A stretch of DNA of 35,943 bases from Gemmata sp. (GCA_022843445.1 JALHNS010000020.1:1-35943), one strand, 5' to 3'. Shown: positions 16,400-24,176, counted from the stretch's first letter. Translations and numbers: made by a program. The notes: generated from the letters alone by a model not told the origin.

Positions 16400-17269
16400 T
16401 CACCCCTTGACCAGTCGCTCCCACAGAGCCTTGTACTTCTTCAAAAACTCGGTGCCGGCGTCCACGTCGTAGCTCTTGCCGATCTCGATCAGCGTGTAGC
16501 GGTCGTACCCGATGCCCGCGAGCAGTTTGAACAGTTCGCGGTACGGGTACTTGCCGTTCGCGTCGTTGTCGAGGTCGTTGATGTGGCACGACTTGATCCA
16601 CGGCTTCAGCAACTCGAACGATTCGGCCACCGACTTGTTCACCACGTCCGTCGGGTTGGAGTTCCACGTCACGCCCACGGATTTGTGCCCGCACGCCTCC
16701 ATGATGGTCTTCATGTTCTTGGGTAGTTGCGTGATCGCGCCGTGAACCTCCACCCAGATTTCGACGCCCGCGTCGGCCGCGGCCTTGCCGCACTTTTGTA
16801 GCGCCTTTCCAATCTGCGCGAAGGTCTTCTGTTCGTCGGCACCCTTCGGCACGCCGTTGGGCCGCACCTTCACGCCGGTGCCGCCGAGGTCGCGCACCAG
16901 TTGCACGAACGCTTTGCAGTCTTCGACGTTCTTCTTCACCACGTCGGCGTCGGCGGAGTGGAACTCGCACACGCTGCCGCAGCCCCAGAACACGACGCCC
17001 GAATCCGCGAACCGCTTCTTCATCTCTTTGCGCTGGTCGGCGCTGAGGCTCGGTTCGACACCGTGCTTGTGCGTGGTGCGGCACTCGACGGCCGCGATGC
17101 CCACTTGTTTGCACACTTTCAGGAGCGTCGGCAGGTCCCAGTTCGCGGGCACGTTGTAGGTGACGAGACCGAGTTTGAATTTCGTGGCGGTTTCTGCAGT
17201 GCAAAGGCTCGGCGCGGCGAGTGCGGCGGCACCGGCGGCGAGAAACGACCGACGGGAGAGGGTGCTCAT
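16400..17269 (-). CDS. exported sugar-phosphate isomerase/epimerase-like TIM barrel
   Basis: A 289-residue protein of the xylose isomerase-like TIM-barrel superfamily (AP_endonuc_2 type). The N-terminus MSTLSRRSFLAAGAAALAAP carries a Tat motif (SRRSFLAAG) ending near CTAET. Barrel features follow: FKLGLVTYNVP, VGIAAVECRTTHKHGV, GGTGVKVRP, AGVEIWVEVHG, GVTWNSNPTDV, IKSCHINDLD, and YTLIEIGKSYD near the C-terminus. The Glu, Asn/Asp and His residues in these strands match the usual metal site of the family. Substrate is unknown; planctomycete homologues are many and often annotated as sugar-phosphate isomerases. The frame is open upstream but the Tat signal fixes the start at 17269. Confidence 0.88.
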   Translation of the reverse strand: MSTLSRRSFLAAGAAALAAPSLCTAETATKFKLGLVTYNVPANWDLPTLLKVCKQVGIAAVECRTTHKHGVEPSLSADQRKEMKKRFADSGVVFWGCGSVCEFHSADADVVKKNVEDCKAFVQLVRDLGGTGVKVRPNGVPKGADEQKTFAQIGKALQKCGKAAADAGVEIWVEVHGAITQLPKNMKTIMEACGHKSVGVTWNSNPTDVVNKSVAESFELLKPWIKSCHINDLDNDANGKYPYRELFKLLAGIGYDRYTLIEIGKSYDVDAGTEFLKKYKALWERLVKG

Positions 17270-17388
17270 GGTTCGCTTTCGATATGAGTTCGTGGGCAGA
17301 TGTGATGATGCGCGTTCGGCTAGCGACCGCAAGCGAAAAAAATCCGCGCGGCAGACAATATCCGCGCCGCGGCGCGCATCGGACATTG

Positions 17389-17424
17389 CGAGTGCGAGGT
17401 TGTTTGGCAGCGTCCTCGCACTCG
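17389..17424 (-). repeat. hairpin B with shared loop motif
   Basis: Perfect 11-bp inverted repeat (17389-17399 / 17414-17424) with a 14-nt loop. Read on the minus strand, the loop begins ACGCTGCCAA. It lies downstream of the pseudopilin-like gene and upstream of the isomerase-like gene. It shares the loop with hairpin A although the stem sequences differ. Confidence 0.75.
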
Positions 17425-17433
17425 TGGGAGCGT

Positions 17434-17488
17434 GTCGGGCCGGTCGAGCCGCGGGGTTGGCAGCGTCCCCGTAGTTCACCGGCCCGAC
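17434..17488 (-). repeat. hairpin A with shared loop motif
   Basis: Perfect 11-bp outer stem (17434-17444 / 17478-17488) enclosing an inner 5-bp stem (CGGGG/CCCCG, 17452-17456 / 17467-17471). The inner stem closes on the 10-nt loop ACGCTGCCAA on the minus strand. The element starts 12 nt after the stop of the pseudopilin-like gene, so one function could be transcript 3'-end formation. Confidence 0.75.
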
Positions 17489-17499
17489 CTTTTTCATTT

Positions 17500-17925
17500 T
17501 CACTTCTTCGATTGTGCGTCTCGCTTCGACCGCGCTTGTGGGCCGATTCCGAACTGCGAGATGAACTCCCCGTTACGGCTCACGGTCCAGATGAGCGGGT
17601 ATTCGCGCCCGTTCGCGTCGGTGTCGTACGACAGCATGAAGAGCTCGTTCCACGGATCGAACAGATCGTGCTCGACGTCCTTGAGGTACGCCGGCCCGCC
17701 CCACGGCGGGTTCAGCAGGTCGCTCAACGCGCGCGGGTATTCGCCCTTCGTGTTCTCGGCGGCGCGGCGGTACGACTCGCACGCATGGGACAGCCTTAAG
17801 CACCCGACGATGGCACTTTGGATGCGATCGGGCGTGCCGCAGTTCGGGAACATCAGCAGGTAGCCCGCCGCGCAGACAAGTAGCGCGGCTACGACGCCCA
17901 ACCGGATGCGCCAGATGCGAGCCAT
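17500..17925 (-). CDS. pseudopilin-like (GspG C-terminal type) membrane-anchored protein
   Basis: A 141-residue protein with one N-terminal transmembrane helix (LGVVAALLVCAAGYLLMF) and a globular part. The globular part resembles the C-terminal domain of type II secretion major pseudopilins: GGPAYLKDVEHDLFDPWNEL, then a strand pair and GEFISQFGIG. It lacks the type III prepilin signal (no G-F/M-xxxE before the helix), so it should not be processed by prepilin peptidase or assembled as a normal pilin. It is the last gene in a run with a coiled-coil membrane protein and a longer paralogue that also ends SQFGIG. Role unknown. Confidence 0.75.
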   Translation of the reverse strand: MARIWRIRLGVVAALLVCAAGYLLMFPNCGTPDRIQSAIVGCLRLSHACESYRRAAENTKGEYPRALSDLLNPPWGGPAYLKDVEHDLFDPWNELFMLSYDTDANGREYPLIWTVSRNGEFISQFGIGPQARSKRDAQSKK

Positions 17926-17962
17926 TCGGCACCTGTGTCCCGCGCGCGTTGTCGCTGCCGGA

Positions 17963-18244
17963 TTACGGTTTCGCTCGCGGCATTGGTGCTTGGCGCATTT
18001 CGCGCTCCGCCTCCAGCGCGGCGAGCCGCTCGGCGGCGCGGCGCGCGCCTTCCGCGGCGCGGCGGGCGTGCTCCTCGGCTTCGCGCGCCCGGACTTCCTG
18101 TTCCATTGCCGCCCGCAGGCGCTGTTCGGCGTCGCTCGCGCTCGCGCGCCAGTACAGCGCCGCGCCGGTGGCCCCGACCAACCCGCCGAGGAGCAGGATG
18201 GCGACGAGGAGCCATCCGCCCTTGTCTTTGCTCTCGGTGCTCAC
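17963..18244 (-). CDS. single-pass membrane protein with Ala/Arg/Glu coiled coil
   Basis: A 93-residue protein with a short polar N-terminus (MSTESKDKGG), one transmembrane helix (WLLVAILLLGGLVGATGAAL) and a long, charged helical tail (residues about 35-85). The tail is rich in Ala, Arg and Glu (EQRLRAAMEQEVRAREAEEH and continuing) with a heptad-like pattern typical of a coiled coil. It sits 15 bp after the longer pseudopilin-like gene and 37 bp before the shorter one, so the three probably form one operon. No family is recognised; a bridging or scaffold function at the membrane is a reasonable guess. Confidence 0.65.
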   Translation of the reverse strand: MSTESKDKGGWLLVAILLLGGLVGATGAALYWRASASDAEQRLRAAMEQEVRAREAEEHARRAAEGARRAAERLAALEAEREMRQAPMPRAKP

Positions 18245-18259
18245 GGTGCGCTCCGCGGG

Positions 18260-18928
18260 TTAGGGAAGGCCGATGCCGAATTGGCTGATGTACGCGTCGT
18301 CCGGGGCGTAGGTGAACACCTCGTACCCGATCGTGCCGTCGGACCGTGCGCGCTTGAAGAACTGGTACGGCTTGCCCCACGGGTCGATCAGGTCGCGGCG
18401 GCCGCGCGGCAGGAACGACGGCCCGCCGAACGGGGGCTCGAACAGGTCGCGCTCGACCAGCGGGAACCGCTCGTCCGGGGTGGTGCCGGGGTTGCGGTCG
18501 CTCGCCATGTACGCCTCGATCGCCCGCGCGATCTTCGCGCACTCCTCGAGCGCGAGCGGCTTGCGCATGAAGTGCTCGACGAACTCGCGCGGCGGGGGGG
18601 CCGTCGTCACGTCGTCGATGCCCTCGGCGGCCCCCAGCGCGAGTTCGCGCACGAGCGCGGCCGGCGCGAGTTCGCGCTCCGGCCCCAGGGTCACCTTCTT
18701 CTTCGGTTCCTGTGCCGGCTCCTTCGGCTCGGGCGCGTCTTTCGCCTTGTCCTTCGGCTTCGGCGGCACCTTCGGGCGCGGCTTCGGCGGCACCACCGGC
18801 TCCGGTTCCGGCGCGGGGAACGTGTCGCGCAGCGGTGCCCACGCGATCACGACGCCCAGCGCCAGCGGCACCGCCAGCACCAGCGCCAGCAGCGCCGACA
18901 TGTTCGCGCTCGCCCCGCGGTTCGTCAT
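18260..18928 (-). CDS. pseudopilin-like protein with Pro/Lys-rich linker
   Basis: A 222-residue protein: an N-terminal transmembrane helix (ALLALVLAVPLALGVVIAWA), a Pro/Glu/Lys-rich linker (about residues 38-78, PKPRPKVPPKPKDKAKD), a helical middle and a C-terminal GspG-like domain. That domain has FGGPSFLPRGRRDLIDPWGK, then YQFFKRARSDGTIGYEVFTY, and ends DDAYISQFGIG. The DPWGKPYQF motif is close to the calcium-loop region of type II secretion major pseudopilins. There is no prepilin peptidase site. It is a paralogue of the 141-residue protein two genes downstream, enlarged by the linker. It is probably anchored in the inner membrane with the domain in the periplasm. Confidence 0.78.
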   Translation of the reverse strand: MTNRGASANMSALLALVLAVPLALGVVIAWAPLRDTFPAPEPEPVVPPKPRPKVPPKPKDKAKDAPEPKEPAQEPKKKVTLGPERELAPAALVRELALGAAEGIDDVTTAPPPREFVEHFMRKPLALEECAKIARAIEAYMASDRNPGTTPDERFPLVERDLFEPPFGGPSFLPRGRRDLIDPWGKPYQFFKRARSDGTIGYEVFTYAPDDAYISQFGIGLP

Positions 18929-18946
18929 GTGTGGCCCCTCGGTCGG

Positions 18947-19402
18947 TCACTTCGGGTCGTCGGCCGACGTGTGATCGTGCGTCACCTTCCACGCGCCGTC
19001 GATCTTCTTCACGATCAGAGTGTATCGGCCGCTCGCGGTCTTCTTCTTCGGGTCGGTCTCTTTGGCAAACACGAGCTCGAACTTCCCGCGCACCATCGCC
19101 GCGGTCGGCGACAGTACTTCGACGTGCAGATCGCTGAAGGTGAGCGCGCCCATTTCTTTCCCGTCGGCCTTGTACCGCTTTTCGTAGCGCTCTTTGGTCG
19201 CTTTCCAACCCGTGGTCAGTGTTCCGCCGGAAATGAACGTGAGGTCGGGGCTGTTCCAGTAGCCGGCCATGAAGCCGTCGAGGTCGCCCTTGTTCCACGC
19301 CGCGGCTTGGGCTTCGAGAACGGCGCGCACGGCTTTCGCGTCGGCCGCGTCGTCGGCGCGAACCGGGAGTGCGAACAGCAGCAGGCAGAGGAACGGGCGC
19401 AT
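18947..19402 (-). CDS. secreted NTF2-like (SnoaL/DUF4440-type) protein
   Basis: A 151-residue protein with a signal peptide (MRPFLCLLLFALPVRADD) and an NTF2-like fold. The helix AVRAVLEAQAAAWNKGDLDG, then FMAGYWNSPDLTFISGG, is the standard opening of DUF4440/SnoaL domains. The strand pattern continues through GKFELVFAKETDP, GRYTLIVKKIDGAWKVTHDH to the end. Such domains are small ligand-binding cups or subunit-association modules; no catalytic residues can be assigned. The start at 19402 is preferred to an ATG six codons upstream because it gives a clean signal peptide. The stop lies 18 bp before the longer pseudopilin-like gene, suggesting cotranscription with it. Confidence 0.85.
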   Translation of the reverse strand: MRPFLCLLLFALPVRADDAADAKAVRAVLEAQAAAWNKGDLDGFMAGYWNSPDLTFISGGTLTTGWKATKERYEKRYKADGKEMGALTFSDLHVEVLSPTAAMVRGKFELVFAKETDPKKKTASGRYTLIVKKIDGAWKVTHDHTSADDPK

Positions 19403-19494
19403 GGGATTTCTCGTTAGCACGCCGGGCGCACTCGCGGTTCGGGCTTCGCTTTCATCCTACCCGCGCGGCGCGTGCCCGGGCCGCGCAAAATCGG

Positions 19495-19500
19495 TACAGT
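19495..19500 (+). promoter_or_regulatory. putative -10 hexamer TACAGT
   Basis: TACAGT 27 nt before the M20 dipeptidase ATG in the gap between divergent genes. No -35 of note. Confidence 0.35.
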
Positions 19501-19527
19501 GACCACACCCCACACGGAGACCACTTC

Positions 19528-20928
19528 ATGCAAGCCGCGCTCGACTGGCTCACCAAGAATCACGAAGACATTGTTCACGGGCTGGCCGAACTGGTCGCCA
19601 TTCAGAGCATCAGTACCGACGGCGAACACAACCCCGAAATCGAGCGCACCGCGAAGCTCACCTGCGACCAGATGCGCGCCGCGGGCCTGCACAACGTGGA
19701 GGTGCTGCGCGTCGGCGGCTCGCTGCCCTACGCCTACGGTGAGTGGCTCGAAGCGCCCGGCAAGCCCACCGTGTTCCTGTACGCGCACCACGACGTGCAA
19801 CCGGTGAACTTCGTGGAGCAGTGGCTCAGCGACCCGTGGAAGCTCACGCGCCGCGACGGCCGCCTGTACGCCCGCGGGTCGGCCGACGACAAGGCCGCCA
19901 TCAGCGCGTTCCTCGGCGCGATTGCCGCGTACCGTAAGACCGGCAACGCGCTCCCGTGCAACATCAAGATGCTCGTGGAGGGCGAAGAGGAGGTCGGCTC
20001 GAAGAACCTCATCAAGTTCTTCGAAACGCACCGCGACCGGCTGAAGTCCGACGTGATCGTGGTGTGCGACACGGAGAACATCGAGGTCGGCATCCCGAGT
20101 ATCACGTACTCGCTGCGCGGCATCGTCGCGGTGAAGGTAGACGTGACCACCGCGAAGATTCCCGTGCACAGCGGGATGGGCGGCGGCGGCCTGCCGGACG
20201 CGGCCATCGCGCTGAACGCCATCCTCGGCCGCTTGTACTGGGACAACGGCCCGCTGCCGATCCCGGGCTTCTACGAGCAAGTGCGACCGCTCACCGAGAA
20301 GGAGAAGGCCGGCTTCAACCAACTGCCGTTCGCGGCCGACGTGTTTCGCAACGCGATCGGCATGGTGCCCACCGCGCGGTACGCGATGGAAACCGGGTAC
20401 AACGAGTACGCGCAAACGTGGCGGCGGCCCGCGGTCACGGTGATCGCGCAAGAGGCGAGTTCCATCAAGGGCGCGTCGAACCAAGTGCTGCCCAAGGCGT
20501 CGGCGCTGGTGAGCTGCCGCATCGTGCCGGACCAGAAGCCGGAACACGTACTGGAGAAGCTGACCGCGTTCCTCACCGCGAACCCGCCGTGGGGCTGCGA
20601 AGTGACCGTGACGCCGGCCGGCCCGCCGGTCGATTGGTGGATGACAGACCCGAACGGCCCGGCGTTCGAGGCCGCGCTCGCCGCGATGCGCGACGGCTTC
20701 GAGCACCCGCCGGTGCCGATCGGGTGCGGGGGCACCATCGGCTTCGTCGGGCCGCTCTCGGACCTGTTCGGCGGCGCGCCGGCGCTGCTCATGGGTATCG
20801 AAGACCCCGCGAGCAACGCCCACGCCCCGAACGAGAGCCTGCACGAGGGCGACTTCAAGAAGCTCATGTCTTCGCTGGTCCGCCTGTTCGACAACCTCGG
20901 CAAACTCACCCCGGACCGCGTGAAGTAA
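19528..20928 (+). CDS. M20 family dipeptidase/metallopeptidase
   Basis: A 466-residue zinc peptidase of the M20 family (ArgE/DapE/CNDP-like), which hydrolyses dipeptides or acyl-amino acids in the cytosol. The co-catalytic site is complete: His87 and Asp89 in YAHHDVQP, Asp120 in SADDKAA, the Glu154-Glu155 pair in EGEEEVGS (general base plus ligand), Asp181 in VVCDTEN, and His432 in NAHAPNES. The dimerisation lid carries VHSGMGGGGLPDAA. The length and motif spacing fit the CNDP/dipeptidase subfamily better than DapE. A GGAGA ribosome site precedes the ATG at 19528. No signal peptide is present. The exact peptide substrate is not predictable. Confidence 0.92.
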   Translation: MQAALDWLTKNHEDIVHGLAELVAIQSISTDGEHNPEIERTAKLTCDQMRAAGLHNVEVLRVGGSLPYAYGEWLEAPGKPTVFLYAHHDVQPVNFVEQWLSDPWKLTRRDGRLYARGSADDKAAISAFLGAIAAYRKTGNALPCNIKMLVEGEEEVGSKNLIKFFETHRDRLKSDVIVVCDTENIEVGIPSITYSLRGIVAVKVDVTTAKIPVHSGMGGGGLPDAAIALNAILGRLYWDNGPLPIPGFYEQVRPLTEKEKAGFNQLPFAADVFRNAIGMVPTARYAMETGYNEYAQTWRRPAVTVIAQEASSIKGASNQVLPKASALVSCRIVPDQKPEHVLEKLTAFLTANPPWGCEVTVTPAGPPVDWWMTDPNGPAFEAALAAMRDGFEHPPVPIGCGGTIGFVGPLSDLFGGAPALLMGIEDPASNAHAPNESLHEGDFKKLMSSLVRLFDNLGKLTPDRVK

Positions 20929-20933
20929 CAGCG

Positions 20934-21052
20934 GATTTACCGCGGAGGCCGCAGAGACCGCGGAGAAAGGCAAGAACGGAGCGTTTGAAAGGTTTTTCAA
21001 GCTCTCTGCATCTGTCTCTCTCTGCGGTCTCTGCGGTCTCCGCGGTGAAATC
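20934..21052. repeat. long imperfect inverted repeat (CCGCAGAGA-type)
   Basis: Left arm 20934-20966 and right arm 21019-21052 are imperfect reverse complements built from tandem ACCGC(A/G)GAG units, with a 52-nt loop. It starts 5 nt after the dipeptidase stop. The position suits a terminator or mRNA-end stabiliser, and the repeated unit suggests a dispersed family. Confidence 0.7.
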
Positions 21053-21144
21053 GTGGTGCGTTCGGTGCGCGCGCCGCTTGGCGCGGCGCGCCTCACAGCG
21101 CAGCATGGTAACTGACCTTCCGCGCGCCGGATCAGGATGCCACC

Positions 21145-23790
21145 ATGTCGCACACGCCACGAACTTGGGCGCTCGCTGCGCTCGTTACGCTACTCGCCAC
21201 CGCGAGCGCGCCGGCACAGCCGGTGCGGGTGAAGGAACCGGCCCGCGCGGACAAAGTGGACGTGCAGATTCGCTACCGCATCCGCGCGAACCGCGACGAG
21301 CGCATTCGCCAGTACCGCGTGCTCGAAAAGCACCTCGCGGGCCTCGGCTTCGACAACGCCCGCAAGAACGACCCGGACTTCGACCTCGACATCCTCGACC
21401 CCAACGGCGAGCGGTTCACCGGCACCGTGCTGGGTGCCAAGGTGCTCGACATCCTTAACGAGCCGCGCGTGCAGAACGTCCTGTTCGCGCCGAGCGGCTT
21501 CGCCTACCCGGACGCGCCGGACAAGCCGGTCGCCGTGAAGATCGGGCTGCGCACCGGGCTCGCGCCCGCGAGCCAGCAGGCGCTCCACCGCCAGACGGTC
21601 GCGCACCTCTCGAAACTCGGCTACGCGGACGCGCTCGGCTACGAAACGAACGGGTACACGCTGCTCCGCGGCTACGTGCCGCTGAAGACGATCGACTTGC
21701 TCGTGAAGGACGTGCGCACCGAACCGGGCGGCTGGTTCCTCGCGCAGACGCCCATCGAGGAGTTGCCCGCGCCGCTGCGCGACCGCAACCCGCTGCGGTG
21801 GGTGGAAGTGCTCCCGATCACCGAGTTCCCGGTGCCGTTCGCGCCCGCGCCCGTGCTGCCGGCGCAACTGCGGTACTCCAGCGACCTGCGTGCCAAGTTG
21901 CTCGAACCGGAGGCGGCTGACAAACCGCTGCGCGTCGAAGTGGTGTTCAGCGGCCCCGTGACTGCCGACGCCATCCGCACGCAGTTGTCGCGGTACGCGG
22001 GCACGTCCCTCGACGGTGTGGTGGGGAACGTGGTGAACGTCCGCTTCCCGAAAGGTTCGTATGTTGAACGGGCCGCGGGCGAACCGAGCGTGCTGTGCGT
22101 GCGCCTCCCGCGGAACGCGCACGAGACCGCGGCGCGGGTGGCGGCGAAGGGCACGCCCCTCGCCGATGCCGTGACCGCCGCGAAGCTCGACGCGCTGCAC
22201 ACACTCGGCTACACCGGCACGGGCGTGAAGGTGCTGCTGATCGGCTCCGATTTCGCCGGCTACGAGAAGCTGCCGAAGCGCGCGACGCTGCTCGACCTGA
22301 CCACCGAACTGCAACCGGACCTGCTCCCGGCACCGAGTGACCCGCTGCGCGCCGGGACCGGCACCGCCGCGGCTCGGGCGCTTCTCGCGAGCGCCCCGGA
22401 CGTCGAACTCGTACTCGTGCGCATCGACCCCGGGTGCTTCTTCCACCTGCCCACGCTGCTGAAACTCGCGCGCGGCGAGATCGAGTTCACCGACGCGCTG
22501 CTCGCGCGGCTGGGCGAGATCGCCGACCGCTCGCAAGCGTTCGATCGAGCCCGCCGCGACGCCATCGCGGCGTACAGGGTCGCGTTCGCGGACCTGAGCG
22601 ACAACCAAGTTGCGATCGAACTGCGCAAGAAGGCGAAGGCCGAGCTCGACGCGATTCTTAAGGCGGAAGAGGACATCGCGAAGTTGGTGAAGCGGTTCAA
22701 CGACTACAAGAAGGCGCTCGTCGAAGCGCCGCGCGGCGCGCACCTGATTGTCAACACCCTCGAATGGGAAACCGGCTACCCGCTGGACGCGATCAACGAC
22801 TTCGCTTCTACCGTTGAGAAACTCGCGGCGAACCCGCCGGTGGCACTCACCCGCCCGAACAGCAAGCCGCGCACCCCGCTGGTGTGGGTGCAGGCCGCGA
22901 GCGCCACCGGGGCGAGTGCGTGGAGCGGCCCGTTTCGCGATCACAGCGGCGACGGCCTGCTCGATTTCGTGCCGCACGGCACCACCCTGCCCGCCGGCGC
23001 GTGGTCTCCGAAGCTGAACTTCCTCGGCGCGCGCGGCAGCGACGGCGGCGCGGTGGAAACGCTGGCGAAGGACGCGAAGGTGCGGTTCACGGTGCAGTGG
23101 CGCGAACCGACGGACCCGAATTTCCCGGAGTCGGACATACCGGTTTACCCGCTCACACTGCGCGTGTTGCGCCAGATGGACCCCGCAGGAGACAAGCGCT
23201 CGAGCGACGAAATGGAAGAGGTGGCGCGCTCGGCGAGCACGCCCACCGTGATCTACCGCACGAATTCGTTCCTCGTGTTCGAGCAAGCGCTCGAGTTCGT
23301 GGTGCCGGTCGACGGCCGGTACGCGGTGGCACTGGAATCGCCCGCGACCGCGGAACCGCTGATTCCGGCACTGAAGCGGAGCGTGGAAATCAACCCGCGG
23401 ATCGTGATCGAAACGCTCGGCGCGCCCGCGAGCGCCCCGCAGGTGGTGTTCCGCACCTTCACCACGACCGGTGCCGGCGTGGGCACGCCGGGCGACGCCG
23501 CGGGCGCGATCACCGTGGGCGCACCCGCTGCTGGCGCGCAAACCGGCGGTGGTCCGGGCCTCGCGCTGCGCGCGAAGCCGAACGTGCTCGGCCCCGCGGC
23601 GCTCGAAGCGGGCGGCGAAACGTTCACCGGGCCGGGCGTAGCGACCGGGTTCGCCGGCGGCGCGGCGGCGGTCCTGCTTCAAGCGCACGCGAGCGGCCCG
23701 AACGTGTTCCGCTCGGCGGGCATCGCCGACGGGAAGCCGCTCGTGCTTTCCGACGCGTGGCTCAAGTTCGTCGCGCCCGCGAAGCGGTGA
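21145..23790 (+). CDS. exported subtilisin-like pseudoprotease (catalytic triad apparently lost)
   Basis: An 881-residue protein with a signal peptide (MSHTPRTWALAALVTLLATA, cleavage near APAQP). Residues about 350-430 and 770-850 follow the subtilase (S8) pattern, but each triad position is altered. GYTGTGVKVLLIGSDF has Gly367 where Asp is expected; AGTGTAAARAL has Thr405 where His stands in GHGTA; and GVATGFAGGAAAVL has Gly835 where Ser stands in GTSFA. The strand AITVGAPA (about 788) and KPNVLGP (about 811) match the family's ITVGA and KPDVxAPG elements, which anchors the alignment. A charged helical insert lies at about 440-540. The N-terminal 340 residues contain two alpha/beta repeats of unknown type. 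It is probably a binding or scaffold protein. Remote active function cannot be excluded without structure prediction. Confidence 0.7.
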   Translation: MSHTPRTWALAALVTLLATASAPAQPVRVKEPARADKVDVQIRYRIRANRDERIRQYRVLEKHLAGLGFDNARKNDPDFDLDILDPNGERFTGTVLGAKVLDILNEPRVQNVLFAPSGFAYPDAPDKPVAVKIGLRTGLAPASQQALHRQTVAHLSKLGYADALGYETNGYTLLRGYVPLKTIDLLVKDVRTEPGGWFLAQTPIEELPAPLRDRNPLRWVEVLPITEFPVPFAPAPVLPAQLRYSSDLRAKLLEPEAADKPLRVEVVFSGPVTADAIRTQLSRYAGTSLDGVVGNVVNVRFPKGSYVERAAGEPSVLCVRLPRNAHETAARVAAKGTPLADAVTAAKLDALHTLGYTGTGVKVLLIGSDFAGYEKLPKRATLLDLTTELQPDLLPAPSDPLRAGTGTAAARALLASAPDVELVLVRIDPGCFFHLPTLLKLARGEIEFTDALLARLGEIADRSQAFDRARRDAIAAYRVAFADLSDNQVAIELRKKAKAELDAILKAEEDIAKLVKRFNDYKKALVEAPRGAHLIVNTLEWETGYPLDAINDFASTVEKLAANPPVALTRPNSKPRTPLVWVQAASATGASAWSGPFRDHSGDGLLDFVPHGTTLPAGAWSPKLNFLGARGSDGGAVETLAKDAKVRFTVQWREPTDPNFPESDIPVYPLTLRVLRQMDPAGDKRSSDEMEEVARSASTPTVIYRTNSFLVFEQALEFVVPVDGRYAVALESPATAEPLIPALKRSVEINPRIVIETLGAPASAPQVVFRTFTTTGAGVGTPGDAAGAITVGAPAAGAQTGGGPGLALRAKPNVLGPAALEAGGETFTGPGVATGFAGGAAAVLLQAHASGPNVFRSAGIADGKPLVLSDAWLKFVAPAKR

Positions 23791-23800
23791 CGCGCATAAA

Positions 23801-23832
23801 ACAACCCGCGTTCCCTCCTCGTCGCGGGTTGT
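23801..23832. repeat. perfect hairpin just upstream of the cytochrome c start
   Basis: ACAACCCGCG (23801-23810) and CGCGGGTTGT (23823-23832) pair over 10 bp with a 12-nt loop. It begins 10 nt after the pseudoprotease stop and ends 5 nt before the cytochrome c ATG, so it covers the place where a ribosome site would be. Confidence 0.75.
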
Positions 23833-23837
23833 GTCTC

Positions 23838-24176
23838 ATGCTCGTTCGGTTCGCGCTCACGTTCGCTCTCGTCGCGCTCGCGGGGTGCGGCGACTCCCCA
23901 CCGCCCGCGCCCGGCGCGCAGGGCACTTACGACCGGCACTGCGCCGAGTGCCACGCCCAAGCCGGCGAACCGGGCGGCCCCGGCGTGGGCGGCTCGCGCG
24001 GCCCGAACCTCTCGAAGATCGCCGAGCGCCCCGGGCGCACGGCCGAATGGCTCGCACAGTACATCAGCGACCCCAAAGCGACGAAGCCCGGCGCGAAGTT
24101 GATGCCCGCGTTCGGCGACAAGCTGAGCGCCGCACAGATCAAAGAACTCGCCGAGTGGCTCGCCGCGAAGAAGTAG
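23838..24176 (+). CDS. lipoprotein c-type cytochrome
   Basis: A 112-residue monohaem cytochrome c. The N-terminus MLVRFALTFALVALAGCGDS has a lipobox (LAGC), so the mature protein should be lipid-anchored on the periplasmic side. The haem site is CAECH and a likely axial Met lies in KLMPAFGDKLS; the C-terminal helix QIKELAEWLAAKK is typical of class I cytochromes. It would carry electrons between periplasmic partners, which are not encoded nearby. It follows the pseudoprotease by 47 bp and precedes the dehydrogenase by 23 bp. No SD is evident, and a hairpin covers the region just before the ATG. Confidence 0.9.
   Translation: MLVRFALTFALVALAGCGDSPPPAPGAQGTYDRHCAECHAQAGEPGGPGVGGSRGPNLSKIAERPGRTAEWLAQYISDPKATKPGAKLMPAFGDKLSAAQIKELAEWLAAKK

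Noticed and set aside
21190-23688. An 832-residue open frame on the minus strand
   Set aside because: It is antisense to the pseudoprotease gene, has a composition typical of shadow frames, and has no recognisable domain.
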